Positions 5,947 to 12,750 of a DNA stretch of 12,750 bases are shown piece after piece; the first letter of the stretch is position 1, and each line of letters begins with the position of its first letter. Source of the stretch: CAZYVU01 sp964651435 (GTDB taxonomy: Bacteria; Desulfobacterota; Syntrophorhabdia; Syntrophorhabdales; CAYQXL01); contig CAZYVU010000058.1 of the NCBI GenBank assembly GCA_964651435.1, forward strand, positions 1 to 12,750. Direction: 5' to 3'. The notes beneath the pieces are model-generated. The model was not told the origin of the DNA and made no database searches. It saw only the letters and a list, made by a program, of their open reading frames with translations. The position numbers were made by a program, and so were the translations under genes.

Positions 5947-6868
5947 CTTTCCTTATGTCCTCGTCCGTTATGAGCCATTCCATCAATGCCTTCTGCACGT
6001 GGAGCCTGTTCTCTGCCTGAGTGAAAAGCACCTCTTCAAACTGTTCGAAAACGTCCTCCGATATCTCCTTGTTGCGGTACGCGGGCAGGCAGTGCATCAC
6101 GATCGCGTCGGAGCGTGCCGCCCTCAGCAGGTCTTTGTCTACGCGGTAGGAAGCGAAGGCTTGCTCCCGTTCCTGCCGCTCCCGCTCCTGGCCCATGCTG
6201 ACCCAGACGTCCGTGTTGATGACGTCGGCGCCTGCGGCAGCCTTGAACGGATCTGAGGTGTATTCGACCCTTCCCGATGCGAGAGCCCTTTCAAAAACGG
6301 GGGCTGCAGGCCTGTAGCCCTCCGGCGCGGCCAGGGCCAGCGTAAAGCCGAACAGCAGGGCCGCTTCGATCCAGGAATTGGCGACGTTGTTCCCGTCCCC
6401 GACGTAGGCGATCCGGAGTTTTCGGAAGTCTCCCTTGAACTCGGTAATGGTGAAGAGGTCGGCAAGTATCTGGCAGGGGTGGTAGAGGTCCGTCAGTCCG
6501 TTGATGACGGGAACGTCGGCCCATTGGGCCAGCTCCTCCACTGCGTCCTGGGAGAAGGTTCGGATCATGATGGCGTCGACATAGCGGCTCAAGACGCGGG
6601 CCGTGTCGCGGATCGGCTCGCCGCGCCCGATCTGCGTTTCCGAGGTGCTCAGAAAGATGCCGTACCCCCCGAGCTGCCGTATGCCTACCTCGAAAGATAT
6701 GCGCGTCCGGGTGGATGCCTTTTCAAAAATCATGGCGAGGCAACGGTCCCGTAAGGGCTTAAATTCCTGCCCCCGGGCAGCCATGCCTTTCAGCGTTGCG
6801 GCTCGGTCCACAAGATAGCGTCCCTCGTTCGAAGAAATGTCAAGGAGCTTGGTAAAGTCTCGTTTCAC
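5933..6868 (-). CDS. argF: Ornithine carbamoyltransferase
   Basis: The enzyme makes citrulline from ornithine and carbamoyl phosphate. The 311 residues carry the carbamoyl-phosphate motif STRTR at 52-56, HPCQ at 130-133 and the ornithine-loop motif HCLP at 259-262, all intact. The start is GTG at 6868, which overlaps the argD stop as GTGA, a four-base overlap typical of translational coupling. The C-terminus runs about ten residues past HVQKALMEW, where I would expect the family to end, and its last codons lie in a short direct repeat. It follows argD and precedes argG, in pathway order for these last steps. Confidence 0.97.
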   Translation of the reverse strand: MKRDFTKLLDISSNEGRYLVDRAATLKGMAARGQEFKPLRDRCLAMIFEKASTRTRISFEVGIRQLGGYGIFLSTSETQIGRGEPIRDTARVLSRYVDAIMIRTFSQDAVEELAQWADVPVINGLTDLYHPCQILADLFTITEFKGDFRKLRIAYVGDGNNVANSWIEAALLFGFTLALAAPEGYRPAAPVFERALASGRVEYTSDPFKAAAGADVINTDVWVSMGQERERQEREQAFASYRVDKDLLRAARSDAIVMHCLPAYRNKEISEDVFEQFEEVLFTQAENRLHVQKALMEWLITDEDIRKEVIK

Positions 6869-8058
6869 TTGCCCTGCCTTTCAAATATGCGATCGGCCAC
6901 GTCTATGAAGATATCGACCTCTTCCTTCTTGGTGATGAGCGGTGGGAGAAGCCGCAAGATCTTGCCCTTCGTGCAGTTCAGGATGATGCCCTCCTTGAGA
7001 AACTCCCTGTGCACGGCGTCACCGTCTATGGAGAGCTCGATGCCCCAGATAAGCCCCATGCCCCGCACATCGGTAATGAAGGGATACTTGGTTTTCAGCC
7101 TCAGGAGTTGGGCCTCCAGGTAGCCCCCCGTCGTCTGGCAGTTCCGGATAATGTCCTCGTCTATAATGGCGTTCAACGTGGACAGGACGGCGGCCATGGC
7201 AAGAGGGTTCCCTCCGAAGGTCGTGGCGTGTGTTCCGGGCTCGAAGGCGGCCATGACATTGTCTTTTGCAATGACGGCGCCGACGGGAAACCCGTTGCCG
7301 AGTGCTTTTGCCAGGGTCATCACGTCCGGCTCAACGCCGTAATGCTCGTAGCCGAAGAATTTTCCTGTCCTCCCCATGCCGGTCTGAATTTCGTCGACCA
7401 TGAAGAGTATGTCGTTCGAGCGCGTGAGGCTGCGGATGGCGGCCACGTAATCCTTGCCGGCAGCGTAGACGCCCCCCTCCGACTGAACCAATTCAAGCAG
7501 GACCGCGCATGTCTTCTCCGAAATAGCAGCTTCCAATGCAGCCAGGTCGTTGAAAGGCACATACTTGAAGCCTTCGAGCAGTGGGGCGAAGCCCTCATGA
7601 AACTTCGTCTGGCCCGTAGCCGTCAGCGTTGCCAAGGTCCTTCCGTGGAAAGAGTTCTCCATTACAACGATCTCGAACCGACCGGCACCGTATTTCTTCC
7701 ACGAGTAGCGCCGGGCAAGCTTGATAGCTCCCTCGTTGGCTTCTGCACCGCTGTTGCAGAAGAAAACCTTGTCGCCGAAAGAGTGCTGCACAAGCAGTTC
7801 GGCCGCCTTAATCTGCGGTTCGATGAAGAAAAGGTTGGAGATGTGAAAGAGTTTGTGGGCCTGGGCCGCAATGGCGTCTGCGATTTCCTTCTTGGCGTGG
7901 CCGAGATTGCACACCGCTATGCCGGCCAGAAAATCGAGATAGCGCCTTCCGTTCATGTCCCACACCCAGCAGCCTTCTCCTTTCGTGATCACGAGAGGAT
8001 AGCGATTGTACGTGTTTGCCAGAAACTGCTTGCCTTTCCTGATAAGTTCATCCTGCAT
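6865..8058 (-). CDS. argD: Acetylornithine aminotransferase
   Basis: A class III PLP-dependent aminotransferase that converts N-acetylglutamate semialdehyde to N-acetylornithine with glutamate as donor. The 397 residues show GAEANEGAIKLAR (cofactor and substrate region), SFHGRT, VDEIQTGMGRTG and the PLP lysine K251 in LAKALGNG. The last motifs and the position between argB and argF support argD over related ornithine or GABA aminotransferases; dual use in lysine synthesis (succinyl-diaminopimelate) is possible in this family. The ATG at 8058 directly abuts the argB TAG, with AGGAGAG inside the end of argB as ribosome binding site. Confidence 0.96.
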   Translation of the reverse strand: MQDELIRKGKQFLANTYNRYPLVITKGEGCWVWDMNGRRYLDFLAGIAVCNLGHAKKEIADAIAAQAHKLFHISNLFFIEPQIKAAELLVQHSFGDKVFFCNSGAEANEGAIKLARRYSWKKYGAGRFEIVVMENSFHGRTLATLTATGQTKFHEGFAPLLEGFKYVPFNDLAALEAAISEKTCAVLLELVQSEGGVYAAGKDYVAAIRSLTRSNDILFMVDEIQTGMGRTGKFFGYEHYGVEPDVMTLAKALGNGFPVGAVIAKDNVMAAFEPGTHATTFGGNPLAMAAVLSTLNAIIDEDIIRNCQTTGGYLEAQLLRLKTKYPFITDVRGMGLIWGIELSIDGDAVHREFLKEGIILNCTKGKILRLLPPLITKKEEVDIFIDVADRIFERQGK

Positions 8059-8901
8059 CTAACGCTCTCCTGTAATTTCTGTTCCCACTCCTGAATCGGT
8101 AAAGATTTCAAGAAGAAGGGCGTGGGGGACCCTGCCGTCTATGATGTGCGTCTCCCGGACGCCGCCCTCGAGGGCGTCGACGCAGCACTCGACCTTTGGA
8201 ATCATGCCGCCCGAGATGACGGCATCGTCCAGGAGTTTCTTGATGACAGGCTTCCGGAGAAGCGAAATCAGCTCGCCACTTTGGTCGAGGACGCCCTTCA
8301 CGTCCGTCAGGAGAATGAATTTCCGTGCCGAAAGGGCCTTGGCAACGCTTCCCGCCGCGGTGTCGGCATTGACGTTGTAGGCGGCGCCATCCAAGCCGTC
8401 GGCAAGGGGTGCAATGACGGGTATGTACCCCTGCCTGGACACCTCACGGATAAGGGCCGAGTTCACTTCAACGACTTCGCCGACAAAGCCGATCTCGGCA
8501 TCGTCATGGCGCTTAGCCACGAGCAGCCTTCCATCTTTTCCTGAGAGGCCTATAGCCTTTCCCCCGAGATCGTTGATGTTCTTTACGATTTCCTTGTTGA
8601 CGAGGCCCGAAAGGACCATCTCGACCACTTCTAAGGTCTTTTCGTCGGTGACACGCAGACCGTTAACGAATCGGGTGGGGATGTTCAGGTCCTTCAGGAG
8701 TCTTCCGATCATTGGGCCGCCCCCGTGGACAATGACGGGATTAATACCCACGTACTTAAGCAGCACGACGTCGCGGGCAAATTCTTTTTTCAGTTGAGCC
8801 TCTTCCATGGCGGCCCCGCCGTACTTGATGACGAATGTCGTGCCGGCAAACTTCTTGATATACGGTAGCGTTTCCAGGATCGTCTCAATCTTTTCCTTCA
8901 T
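8059..8901 (-). CDS. argB: Acetylglutamate kinase, likely arginine-sensitive type
   Basis: The enzyme phosphorylates N-acetylglutamate, the second step of arginine synthesis. The 280 residues carry VIKYGGAAM at 24-32 (ATP-binding lysine K26) and the substrate loop VHGGGPMIGRLL. The N-terminal helix (ETLPYIKKFAG, residues 10-20) and the C-terminal DGRVPHALLLEIFTDSG are features of the hexameric, arginine-inhibited kinases such as that of Thermotoga maritima, and are missing from the shorter E. coli enzyme. Feedback control by arginine is therefore likely (inference). The start at 8901 follows a modest GGAAAG. The 204-base gap upstream, after hslU, holds a palindromic element, so argB may begin a separate transcript or be separated by RNA processing. 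Confidence 0.97.
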   Translation of the reverse strand: MKEKIETILETLPYIKKFAGTTFVIKYGGAAMEEAQLKKEFARDVVLLKYVGINPVIVHGGGPMIGRLLKDLNIPTRFVNGLRVTDEKTLEVVEMVLSGLVNKEIVKNINDLGGKAIGLSGKDGRLLVAKRHDDAEIGFVGEVVEVNSALIREVSRQGYIPVIAPLADGLDGAAYNVNADTAAGSVAKALSARKFILLTDVKGVLDQSGELISLLRKPVIKKLLDDAVISGGMIPKVECCVDALEGGVRETHIIDGRVPHALLLEIFTDSGVGTEITGER

Positions 8902-8977
8902 CTTTCCATCCTTCTTCCTTCAATCTTCAACTCAAAACTCATCAGGGCCTGCGAACAAATCATATCCCGAAAGGCGC

Positions 8978-9065
8978 ATGGCCGGAAGGAGCTTTTGCCG
9001 AGTCACGCCTTGGAGCACGACCCAGGGAGCGACCGAAGCAGGGAGGCAAACAGCGTTCCGGCCAT
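8978..9065 (-). repeat. Long imperfect palindrome between hslU and argB
   Basis: ATGGCCGGAA at 8978-8987 pairs perfectly with TTCCGGCCAT at 9056-9065. Inside it, GCT at 8991-8993 pairs with AGC at 9052-9054 and TTTGCC at 8994-8999 with GGCAAA at 9045-9050, so the element can form about 19 base pairs with a one-base bulge and a small internal loop, around a 45-base apex. No T run follows on the minus strand, so it is not a simple terminator. It may be a dispersed palindromic element, an mRNA processing site or a small RNA. Confidence 0.6.
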
Positions 9066-9105
9066 ATAATCGAATTTTTTCACAGGTTCTCACTCAACAC
9101 TGCCT

Positions 9106-10437
9106 TTACAGTATGTACCTGCTCAAATCGTCCCTTTCCAGAAACTCTCCGAGCTTTTCCTTAACGTAATCGCTCGTTATGACGAGTGTTTGACCGCCCA
9201 TGTCCGGCGCCTTGAAGCTAATGTCCTCAAGAAGCTTTTCCATCACCGTGTAAAGCCGCCGGGCACCGATGTTCTCCGTCATCTCGTTGATCTTTTGCGC
9301 AATGTCGGTGATGGCCTCCAGGGCCTCTGCATCGAATTCCAGATCGATATCTTCCGTTTTCAACAGGGCCCGGTACTGCTTGATCAATGCGTTCTCGGGT
9401 TCCGTGATAATGCGATAGAAGTCGTTCCGCGTCAGGGAGTCGAGCTCAACCCTGATAGGAAACCTTCCCTGCAGCTCCGGGATGAGGTCGGAGGGCTTCG
9501 ACATATGAAATGCGCCGGCGGCGATGAAGAGGATATGGTCTGTCTTGACCATGCCGTACTTGGTCGTCACCGTTGTACCTTCCACGATGGGCAGAATGTC
9601 CCGCTGAACCCCCTCCCGGGACACATCCGGTCCGTGGCTCTGATCGCGGCTCGCGATCTTGTCGATCTCGTCGAGAAAGATGATGCCCGACTGCTCGACG
9701 CGCTCGATGGCGTCCTTCGTTACCCGGTCCATATCTATGAGCTTTTTCGATTCCTCCTGGATCAGGTGCTCGTAGGCCTCTTTGACCTTCATGCGGCGTC
9801 TCTTGGTCTTCTTGGGCAACATGTTGCCGAACATGTCCTTTATCTGCATGTCCATTTCTTCCATGCCCGATGCGGAGAAGATTTCGATAATGGGCAGGGA
9901 TCGCTCGGCCACCTCCACCTCGACGAACTTCTCGTCAAGCTTCCCGCTCTTGAAAAGGGCCCGGAACTTCTCTCGAGAGTTTTCCAGAGGGACTGCCTCA
10001 CCGTGACTCTGGGCCGTTCTCTTGACGGGTAGAAGCAGGTCCAGAATCCTCTCCTCCGCAAGCTCCGTGGCTTTCGAGACGACCTTTTCCTCCTCCTCTT
10101 TCTTGATCATGTTGATGGCGAGCTCGGTGAGATCCCGTATCATCGATTCCACGTCCCGGCCCACGTAGCCCACCTCGGTAAACTTCGTTGCCTCTATCTT
10201 CAGGAACGGCGCATTGGCAAGCTTGGCGAGACGCCGGGCGATCTCCGTTTTTCCCACGCCCGTAGGCCCAATCATAATAATATTCTTGGGTGCGATCTCA
10301 TCCCTCAAATCCTTTGAAATCATCTGTCGGCGCCAGCGGTTCCTAAGGGCTATGGAAACGGCCTTCTTTGCCTTTTCCTGGCCGATGATGAACCGGTTCA
10401 GCTCGTCCATTATCTGCTTGGGTGTCAACGTCCTCAT
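9106..10437 (-). CDS. hslU: HslU, ATPase subunit of the HslUV protease
   Basis: HslU is the AAA+ unfoldase that feeds proteins to the HslV peptidase ring in the cytoplasm. The 443 residues are full length. The Walker A motif is GPTGVGKT at 57-64, the pore loop is GYVGRD at 90-95, and the Walker B motif is FLDEID with D256 and E257. The stretch from about 110 to 240 is the I domain specific to HslU. The C-terminus, DLSRYIL, is the tail that docks into HslV and is intact. The ATG at 10437 lies three bases after the hslV stop, with GAGGA about 11 bases upstream inside hslV. Like hslV it belongs to the xerC-hslV-hslU unit. Confidence 0.98.
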   Translation of the reverse strand: MRTLTPKQIMDELNRFIIGQEKAKKAVSIALRNRWRRQMISKDLRDEIAPKNIIMIGPTGVGKTEIARRLAKLANAPFLKIEATKFTEVGYVGRDVESMIRDLTELAINMIKKEEEEKVVSKATELAEERILDLLLPVKRTAQSHGEAVPLENSREKFRALFKSGKLDEKFVEVEVAERSLPIIEIFSASGMEEMDMQIKDMFGNMLPKKTKRRRMKVKEAYEHLIQEESKKLIDMDRVTKDAIERVEQSGIIFLDEIDKIASRDQSHGPDVSREGVQRDILPIVEGTTVTTKYGMVKTDHILFIAAGAFHMSKPSDLIPELQGRFPIRVELDSLTRNDFYRIITEPENALIKQYRALLKTEDIDLEFDAEALEAITDIAQKINEMTENIGARRLYTVMEKLLEDISFKAPDMGGQTLVITSDYVKEKLGEFLERDDLSRYIL

Positions 10438-10440
10438 AAT

Positions 10441-10965
10441 CTATAGGTCCTCAATGATTATCTCGTGGTTGGTGTAAATACATATGTCGGCGGCTATGTT
10501 TAGAGACAGACCGACGACCTCGGTGGCCGACAGCTCCGTATGATTTATAAGGGCCTTTGCCGCCGCTTGGGCGTAAGGGCCTCCGGAGCCGATGGCCGCT
10601 ATGCCGTCGTCCGGCTCTATGACGTCGCCTGTGCCCGAAAGAATGAAACTGTGCTCGGCGTCGGCAACGACGAGAAGCGCTTCAAGGCGCCTCAGGAGCC
10701 TATCCGTCCGCCAGTCCCTGGCGAGCTCCACTGACGCCCTTGTGATGTTTCCGTTGAACTGTTCCAGCTTCTTTTCAAACCGTTCCATGAGCGTAAAGGC
10801 GTCCGCCGTGGCCCCTGCGAAACCGGCAAGACACCGGTCATTATATATCTTCCTGATCTTTTTTGCCCTCTGTTTCATTACCGTAGTGTTGAGGGTGACT
10901 TGACCGTCGGCCCCAATAGCGACCCTTCCCCTGTGGCGAACAGAGATCACTGTTGTCGATATCAT
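10441..10965 (-). CDS. hslV: HslV, peptidase subunit of the HslUV protease
   Basis: HslV is the proteasome-like threonine peptidase that works with HslU. The 174-residue product starts MISTTVISVRHRG. By alignment with the E. coli form (Met then TTIVSV) the catalytic threonine is residue 4, so a three-residue propeptide must be removed. The aspartate and lysine of the active site appear at D20 (ADGQ) and K36, equal to 17 and 33 counted from the mature threonine. IGSGGPYAQAAAKAL and DICIYTNH are strong family marks. The ATG at 10965 lies one base after the xerC stop, with AAGG in the end of xerC as a weak ribosome binding site. Confidence 0.97.
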   Translation of the reverse strand: MISTTVISVRHRGRVAIGADGQVTLNTTVMKQRAKKIRKIYNDRCLAGFAGATADAFTLMERFEKKLEQFNGNITRASVELARDWRTDRLLRRLEALLVVADAEHSFILSGTGDVIEPDDGIAAIGSGGPYAQAAAKALINHTELSATEVVGLSLNIAADICIYTNHEIIIEDL

Positions 10966-10966
10966 T

Positions 10967-11854
10967 CTACCTTCTTGGATGAGATTTGTCGTATACCTCC
11001 ATGAGCTTGTCCATGGAGGTGTGGGTGTACTTCTGGGTTGTGGAAAGTTTGGCGTGGCCCAGGAGCTCCTGAATGCTCCTCAGGTCCGCATTATTGTCGA
11101 GCATATGGGTGGCGAAGGAGTGCCGGATGCCGTGAAGAGCGAGGTCTTTGAAAAGATGAACGTTAAGCTGATGCTTTTTCATAATTTTCAAGAGACCCCG
11201 GTAGGAGAGCCGCGCTCCCTGGGCGTTGATAAAAACGGGTCGCCCCGGTGCGCACCGGTCTTTGCTTTGCAGTGCCTCTATGTAGTGCTCCAGTGCGGCC
11301 TTTGCCTTCTCGCCGAACGGGAGTATCCGTTCCTTCTGTCCTTTGCCCGTCACCCGCACCCACATGCCGTCGAGGTGCAGGTCCTTGAAGTCGATGCCGA
11401 GGGCCTCCTGGGAGCGTATTCCCGTAGAGTACATGAGCTCAAAGATTGCGCGGTTCCTGAGGTTGAGCCAGCCTTCCTTGGGCAGGTAGTCGAGGAAATG
11501 GAACATCTCATCGATAGTATAGAACTTGGGCAGATGCTTCTCCATGCGCGGGTTGCGTATGACGAGGGCGGGGTTTTCAGCTATATACCCCCGGCGCTTG
11601 CAGAACCGGAAGAAGATTTTGATCGATGAGACCTTCCGGGCAAGGGTCGACTTCTTGACGTTTTTGTATATGCTCAGGATGTAGGCGCGGATCGTGTTGT
11701 GATCGACGACCTCTTCCGGTCCCTCCTCGACAAACCTGACGAAATGCTCGATATCACCGTGGTAAGCCTTCTTGGTATTGGGCGGTGCGGCCCTCTCCAC
11801 CTCCAGGTGTTTGTAAAACTCCCTGGCTAAGTTTCTCATCGTGTGTGTCGTCAT
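10967..11854 (-). CDS. xerC: Tyrosine recombinase XerC
   Basis: XerC resolves chromosome dimers at the dif site with XerD. The 295 residues have the SAM-like DNA-binding domain (about 1-95, with NTKKAYHGDIEHFV) and a catalytic domain with every expected residue: R147, K171, H241, R244, H267 and the nucleophile Y276. The position just before hslV and hslU matches codV-codW-codX of Bacillus subtilis, which favours XerC over a phage integrase. The ATG at 11854 has no ribosome binding site and lies only a few bases after a predicted transcription start; the in-frame ATG at 11839 (MRNLAREF) is an alternative. It would be the first gene of the long minus-strand run. Confidence 0.93.
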   Translation of the reverse strand: MTTHTMRNLAREFYKHLEVERAAPPNTKKAYHGDIEHFVRFVEEGPEEVVDHNTIRAYILSIYKNVKKSTLARKVSSIKIFFRFCKRRGYIAENPALVIRNPRMEKHLPKFYTIDEMFHFLDYLPKEGWLNLRNRAIFELMYSTGIRSQEALGIDFKDLHLDGMWVRVTGKGQKERILPFGEKAKAALEHYIEALQSKDRCAPGRPVFINAQGARLSYRGLLKIMKKHQLNVHLFKDLALHGIRHSFATHMLDNNADLRSIQELLGHAKLSTTQKYTHTSMDKLMEVYDKSHPRR

Positions 11855-11863
11855 GAAACTAAT

Positions 11864-11891
11864 ATTCTATCGCTTTTTCGCAAATAATCAA
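11864..11891 (-). promoter_or_regulatory. Possible promoter of the xerC-hslV-hslU operon
   Basis: On the minus strand TTGATT (plus 11886-11891) is followed after 16 bases by TAGAAT (plus 11864-11869). The start would fall near 11857, almost on the xerC ATG at 11854, predicting a leaderless or nearly leaderless message, or a leader of under 20 bases for the ATG at 11839. The boxes are good but not perfect. Confidence 0.45.
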
Positions 11892-11906
11892 GTGAATACA
11901 AAGAAT

Positions 11907-12049
11907 TCCGAGGCCGAAACGGCCCGTCACCTCGGAGCCACAACCGCATCCATCACGAAGGCGGTCCAAAAGATGGTACGATCCGGCCACCCTATTCAGG
12001 AGCCATCGAGTCTCCCCCACATTTCCCCTTGACAACCTCGCACCCCCCG
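11907..12049 (+). mobile_element. Remnant 3' end of a REP-associated (Y1) transposase element
   Basis: The plus-strand frame from 11907 reads SEAETARHLGATTASITKAV and ends at a TGA at 12030-12032. ARxLGxTTxxxTxAV is the helix-turn-helix found at the C-terminus of REP-associated tyrosine (Y1) transposases in deltaproteobacteria, as I recall the family. The rest of the transposase is missing: upstream sequence is xerC promoter. Just at the stop, TTGACAACCTCGCA (12029-12042) followed by a C run resembles, at 11 of 13 aligned bases, the TGACAACATGGCA found near the right edge of the window before GTCCCC. I read this as a degraded element end. No other gene is visible in 11855-12100. Confidence 0.45.
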
Positions 12050-12100
12050 GTAGAGTTCTTCTATCGGTTCCATCATCACCGTCTCCACAAGGGGGGAGCT

Positions 12101-12697
12101 CTGGATACCGCAACCCGTTTTCTCTGTTCGTTGCTCATGGCGGGCCTTCTCGTCACTGTCCTCCCTCTCACCGCTTCTCGCTTCCCCCGGTCTACATCCC
12201 CTCGGCAGCCCCCGACGATCCCGCATCAACGGGCCTCTATTTCCAGAACCCCGAGATGAACCCCTTTACCGGGGCTCTGGGCTATAGGATACCCATCGTC
12301 ACTCCTCTCGGCAGAAACGGCATCGCCCCAACCTTGCCCTCACCTACAACAGTCAGGCCAGAAACGGCCTGGCGGGCATCGGCTGGACCATTGATCTGGG
12401 CTCCATCCAACGGAACACCAAGTACGGCCTGGATTACACCAACAACTACGGCCCTTTCCCCTATCCCTTCGTCGCCGCCATCAACGGCGCCACCTCTTAT
12501 CTCATGTACGATTCGACCTGGGGTTGTTACCGGAGCGTCATCGAAGGCGCCTTCTCCAAATACTGCTTCATCAACGAGACCTCATGGATCGTTACCGCCA
12601 AGGACGGCACGAAGTATTTCTACGGCAGCAGCGACGTTTCCCGCCAGGACGATCCCAAGGACCCAAGGAGGGTCTTCAAGTGGTGTCTCGGACCCAA
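12101..12697 (+). pseudogene. Secreted RHS/SpvB-like protein, N-terminal part, twice frameshifted
   Basis: The pieces join to give a signal-peptide-like segment (TRFLCSLLMAGLLVTVLPL, about 12113-12169), then PPVYIPSAAP, GLYFQNPEMNPFTGALGYRI, PIVTPLGRNGIAP, NLALTYNSQARNGLAGIGW and further sequence to DPRRVFKWCL. The PFTGAL and LxLxYNSxxxNGxxGxGW pattern is the start of large RHS/YD-repeat or SpvB/TcB-like surface proteins. Two one-base losses break it: in CCCCC at 12184-12188, and in CCCC at 12326-12329, where GCC CCC AAC would restore the frame. Family likeness stops near 12690, where a transposon-like end begins. The start codon is unclear: an AGGGGGGAG lies at about 12090-12098, and TTG 12131 or ATG 12137 are possible. 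Sequencing error at C runs is the main alternative to a true pseudogene. Confidence 0.6.
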
Positions 12698-12750
12698 GGG
12701 GACGTTCCTGCCATGTTGTCATATACTCACTCCCCTTCTTTTCCGAAGAG
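12698..12750 (-). mobile_element. Possible end of a second REP/Y1-type element, interrupting the RHS gene
   Basis: At 12698 the RHS-like reading stops matching its family. On the minus strand the sequence runs LFGKEGE then TGA (stop at about 12727-12729), followed by TATATGACAACATGGCAGG and AACGTCCCC, ending at 12698. The GGGGACGTTCC end and the neighbouring TGACAAC motif resemble the ends I associate with REP-associated Y1 transposons, and the same motif recurs at 12029. The element would continue beyond the window. Confidence 0.4.

Noticed and set aside
12029..12056. TTGACA with TAGAGT after 16 bases as a promoter for the RHS-like gene
   Set aside because: The boxes are fair, but TTGACAAC coincides with a motif repeated at the other suspected transposon end, so an element end is at least as likely; kept out of the promoter list.
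1..12750. CRISPR array, phage defence or toxin-antitoxin system
   Set aside because: No direct repeats with spacers and no defence or toxin-antitoxin families were seen on either strand.

Overview
The window is a chromosomal, housekeeping-rich segment of a Gram-negative bacterium. An LptE lipoprotein implies an outer membrane. The PxxKW cysteine-rich protein, the gene order xerC-hslV-hslU-argB-argD-argF-argG and the moderately high GC fit a deltaproteobacterium (Desulfobacterota), perhaps of the syntrophic or sulfate-reducer kind. That placement is inference from gene content; no species can be named.

Layout. Positions 1-477 (minus strand) hold tRNA-Thr(TGT), tRNA-Tyr(GTA), tRNA-Gly(TCC), tRNA-Thr(GGT) and the first codons of tuf. 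This is the same order as the thrU-tyrU-glyT-thrT-tufB operon of Escherichia coli, with a good sigma70 promoter at 521-549. Diverging from it (plus strand) are a small PxxKW-family cysteine-rich protein (689-973) and ribosomal protein S20 (rpsT, 1152-1421). From 11854 down to 1423 nine genes run without interruption on the minus strand: xerC, hslV, hslU, argB, argD, argF, argG, leuS, lptE. Overlaps or near-zero gaps tie xerC-hslV-hslU and argB-argD-argF together; larger gaps (about 110-200 bases) precede argB, argG and leuS. The block joins a tyrosine recombinase, the HslUV protease, four steps of arginine synthesis, leucyl-tRNA synthetase and an LPS-assembly lipoprotein.

The right end (11907-12750) is a decayed accessory patch. 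It holds a remnant of what looks like a REP-associated (Y1) transposase C-terminus, a secreted RHS/SpvB-like gene start broken by two one-base losses in C runs, and what looks like the end of a second transposon that interrupts that gene near 12697.

No wholly new multi-gene system is visible. The unusual signals are non-coding. Four different 7- or 8-bp tandem repeats sit in spacers or at gene ends; one makes a four-run G-quadruplex motif in the pre-tRNA, one pair rebuilds the N-terminus of LptE, and one supplies the end of ArgF. A long palindromic element lies between hslU and argB, and a core sequence in it (20 of 22 positions with one 4-base gap) recurs in a hairpin just upstream of rpsT.
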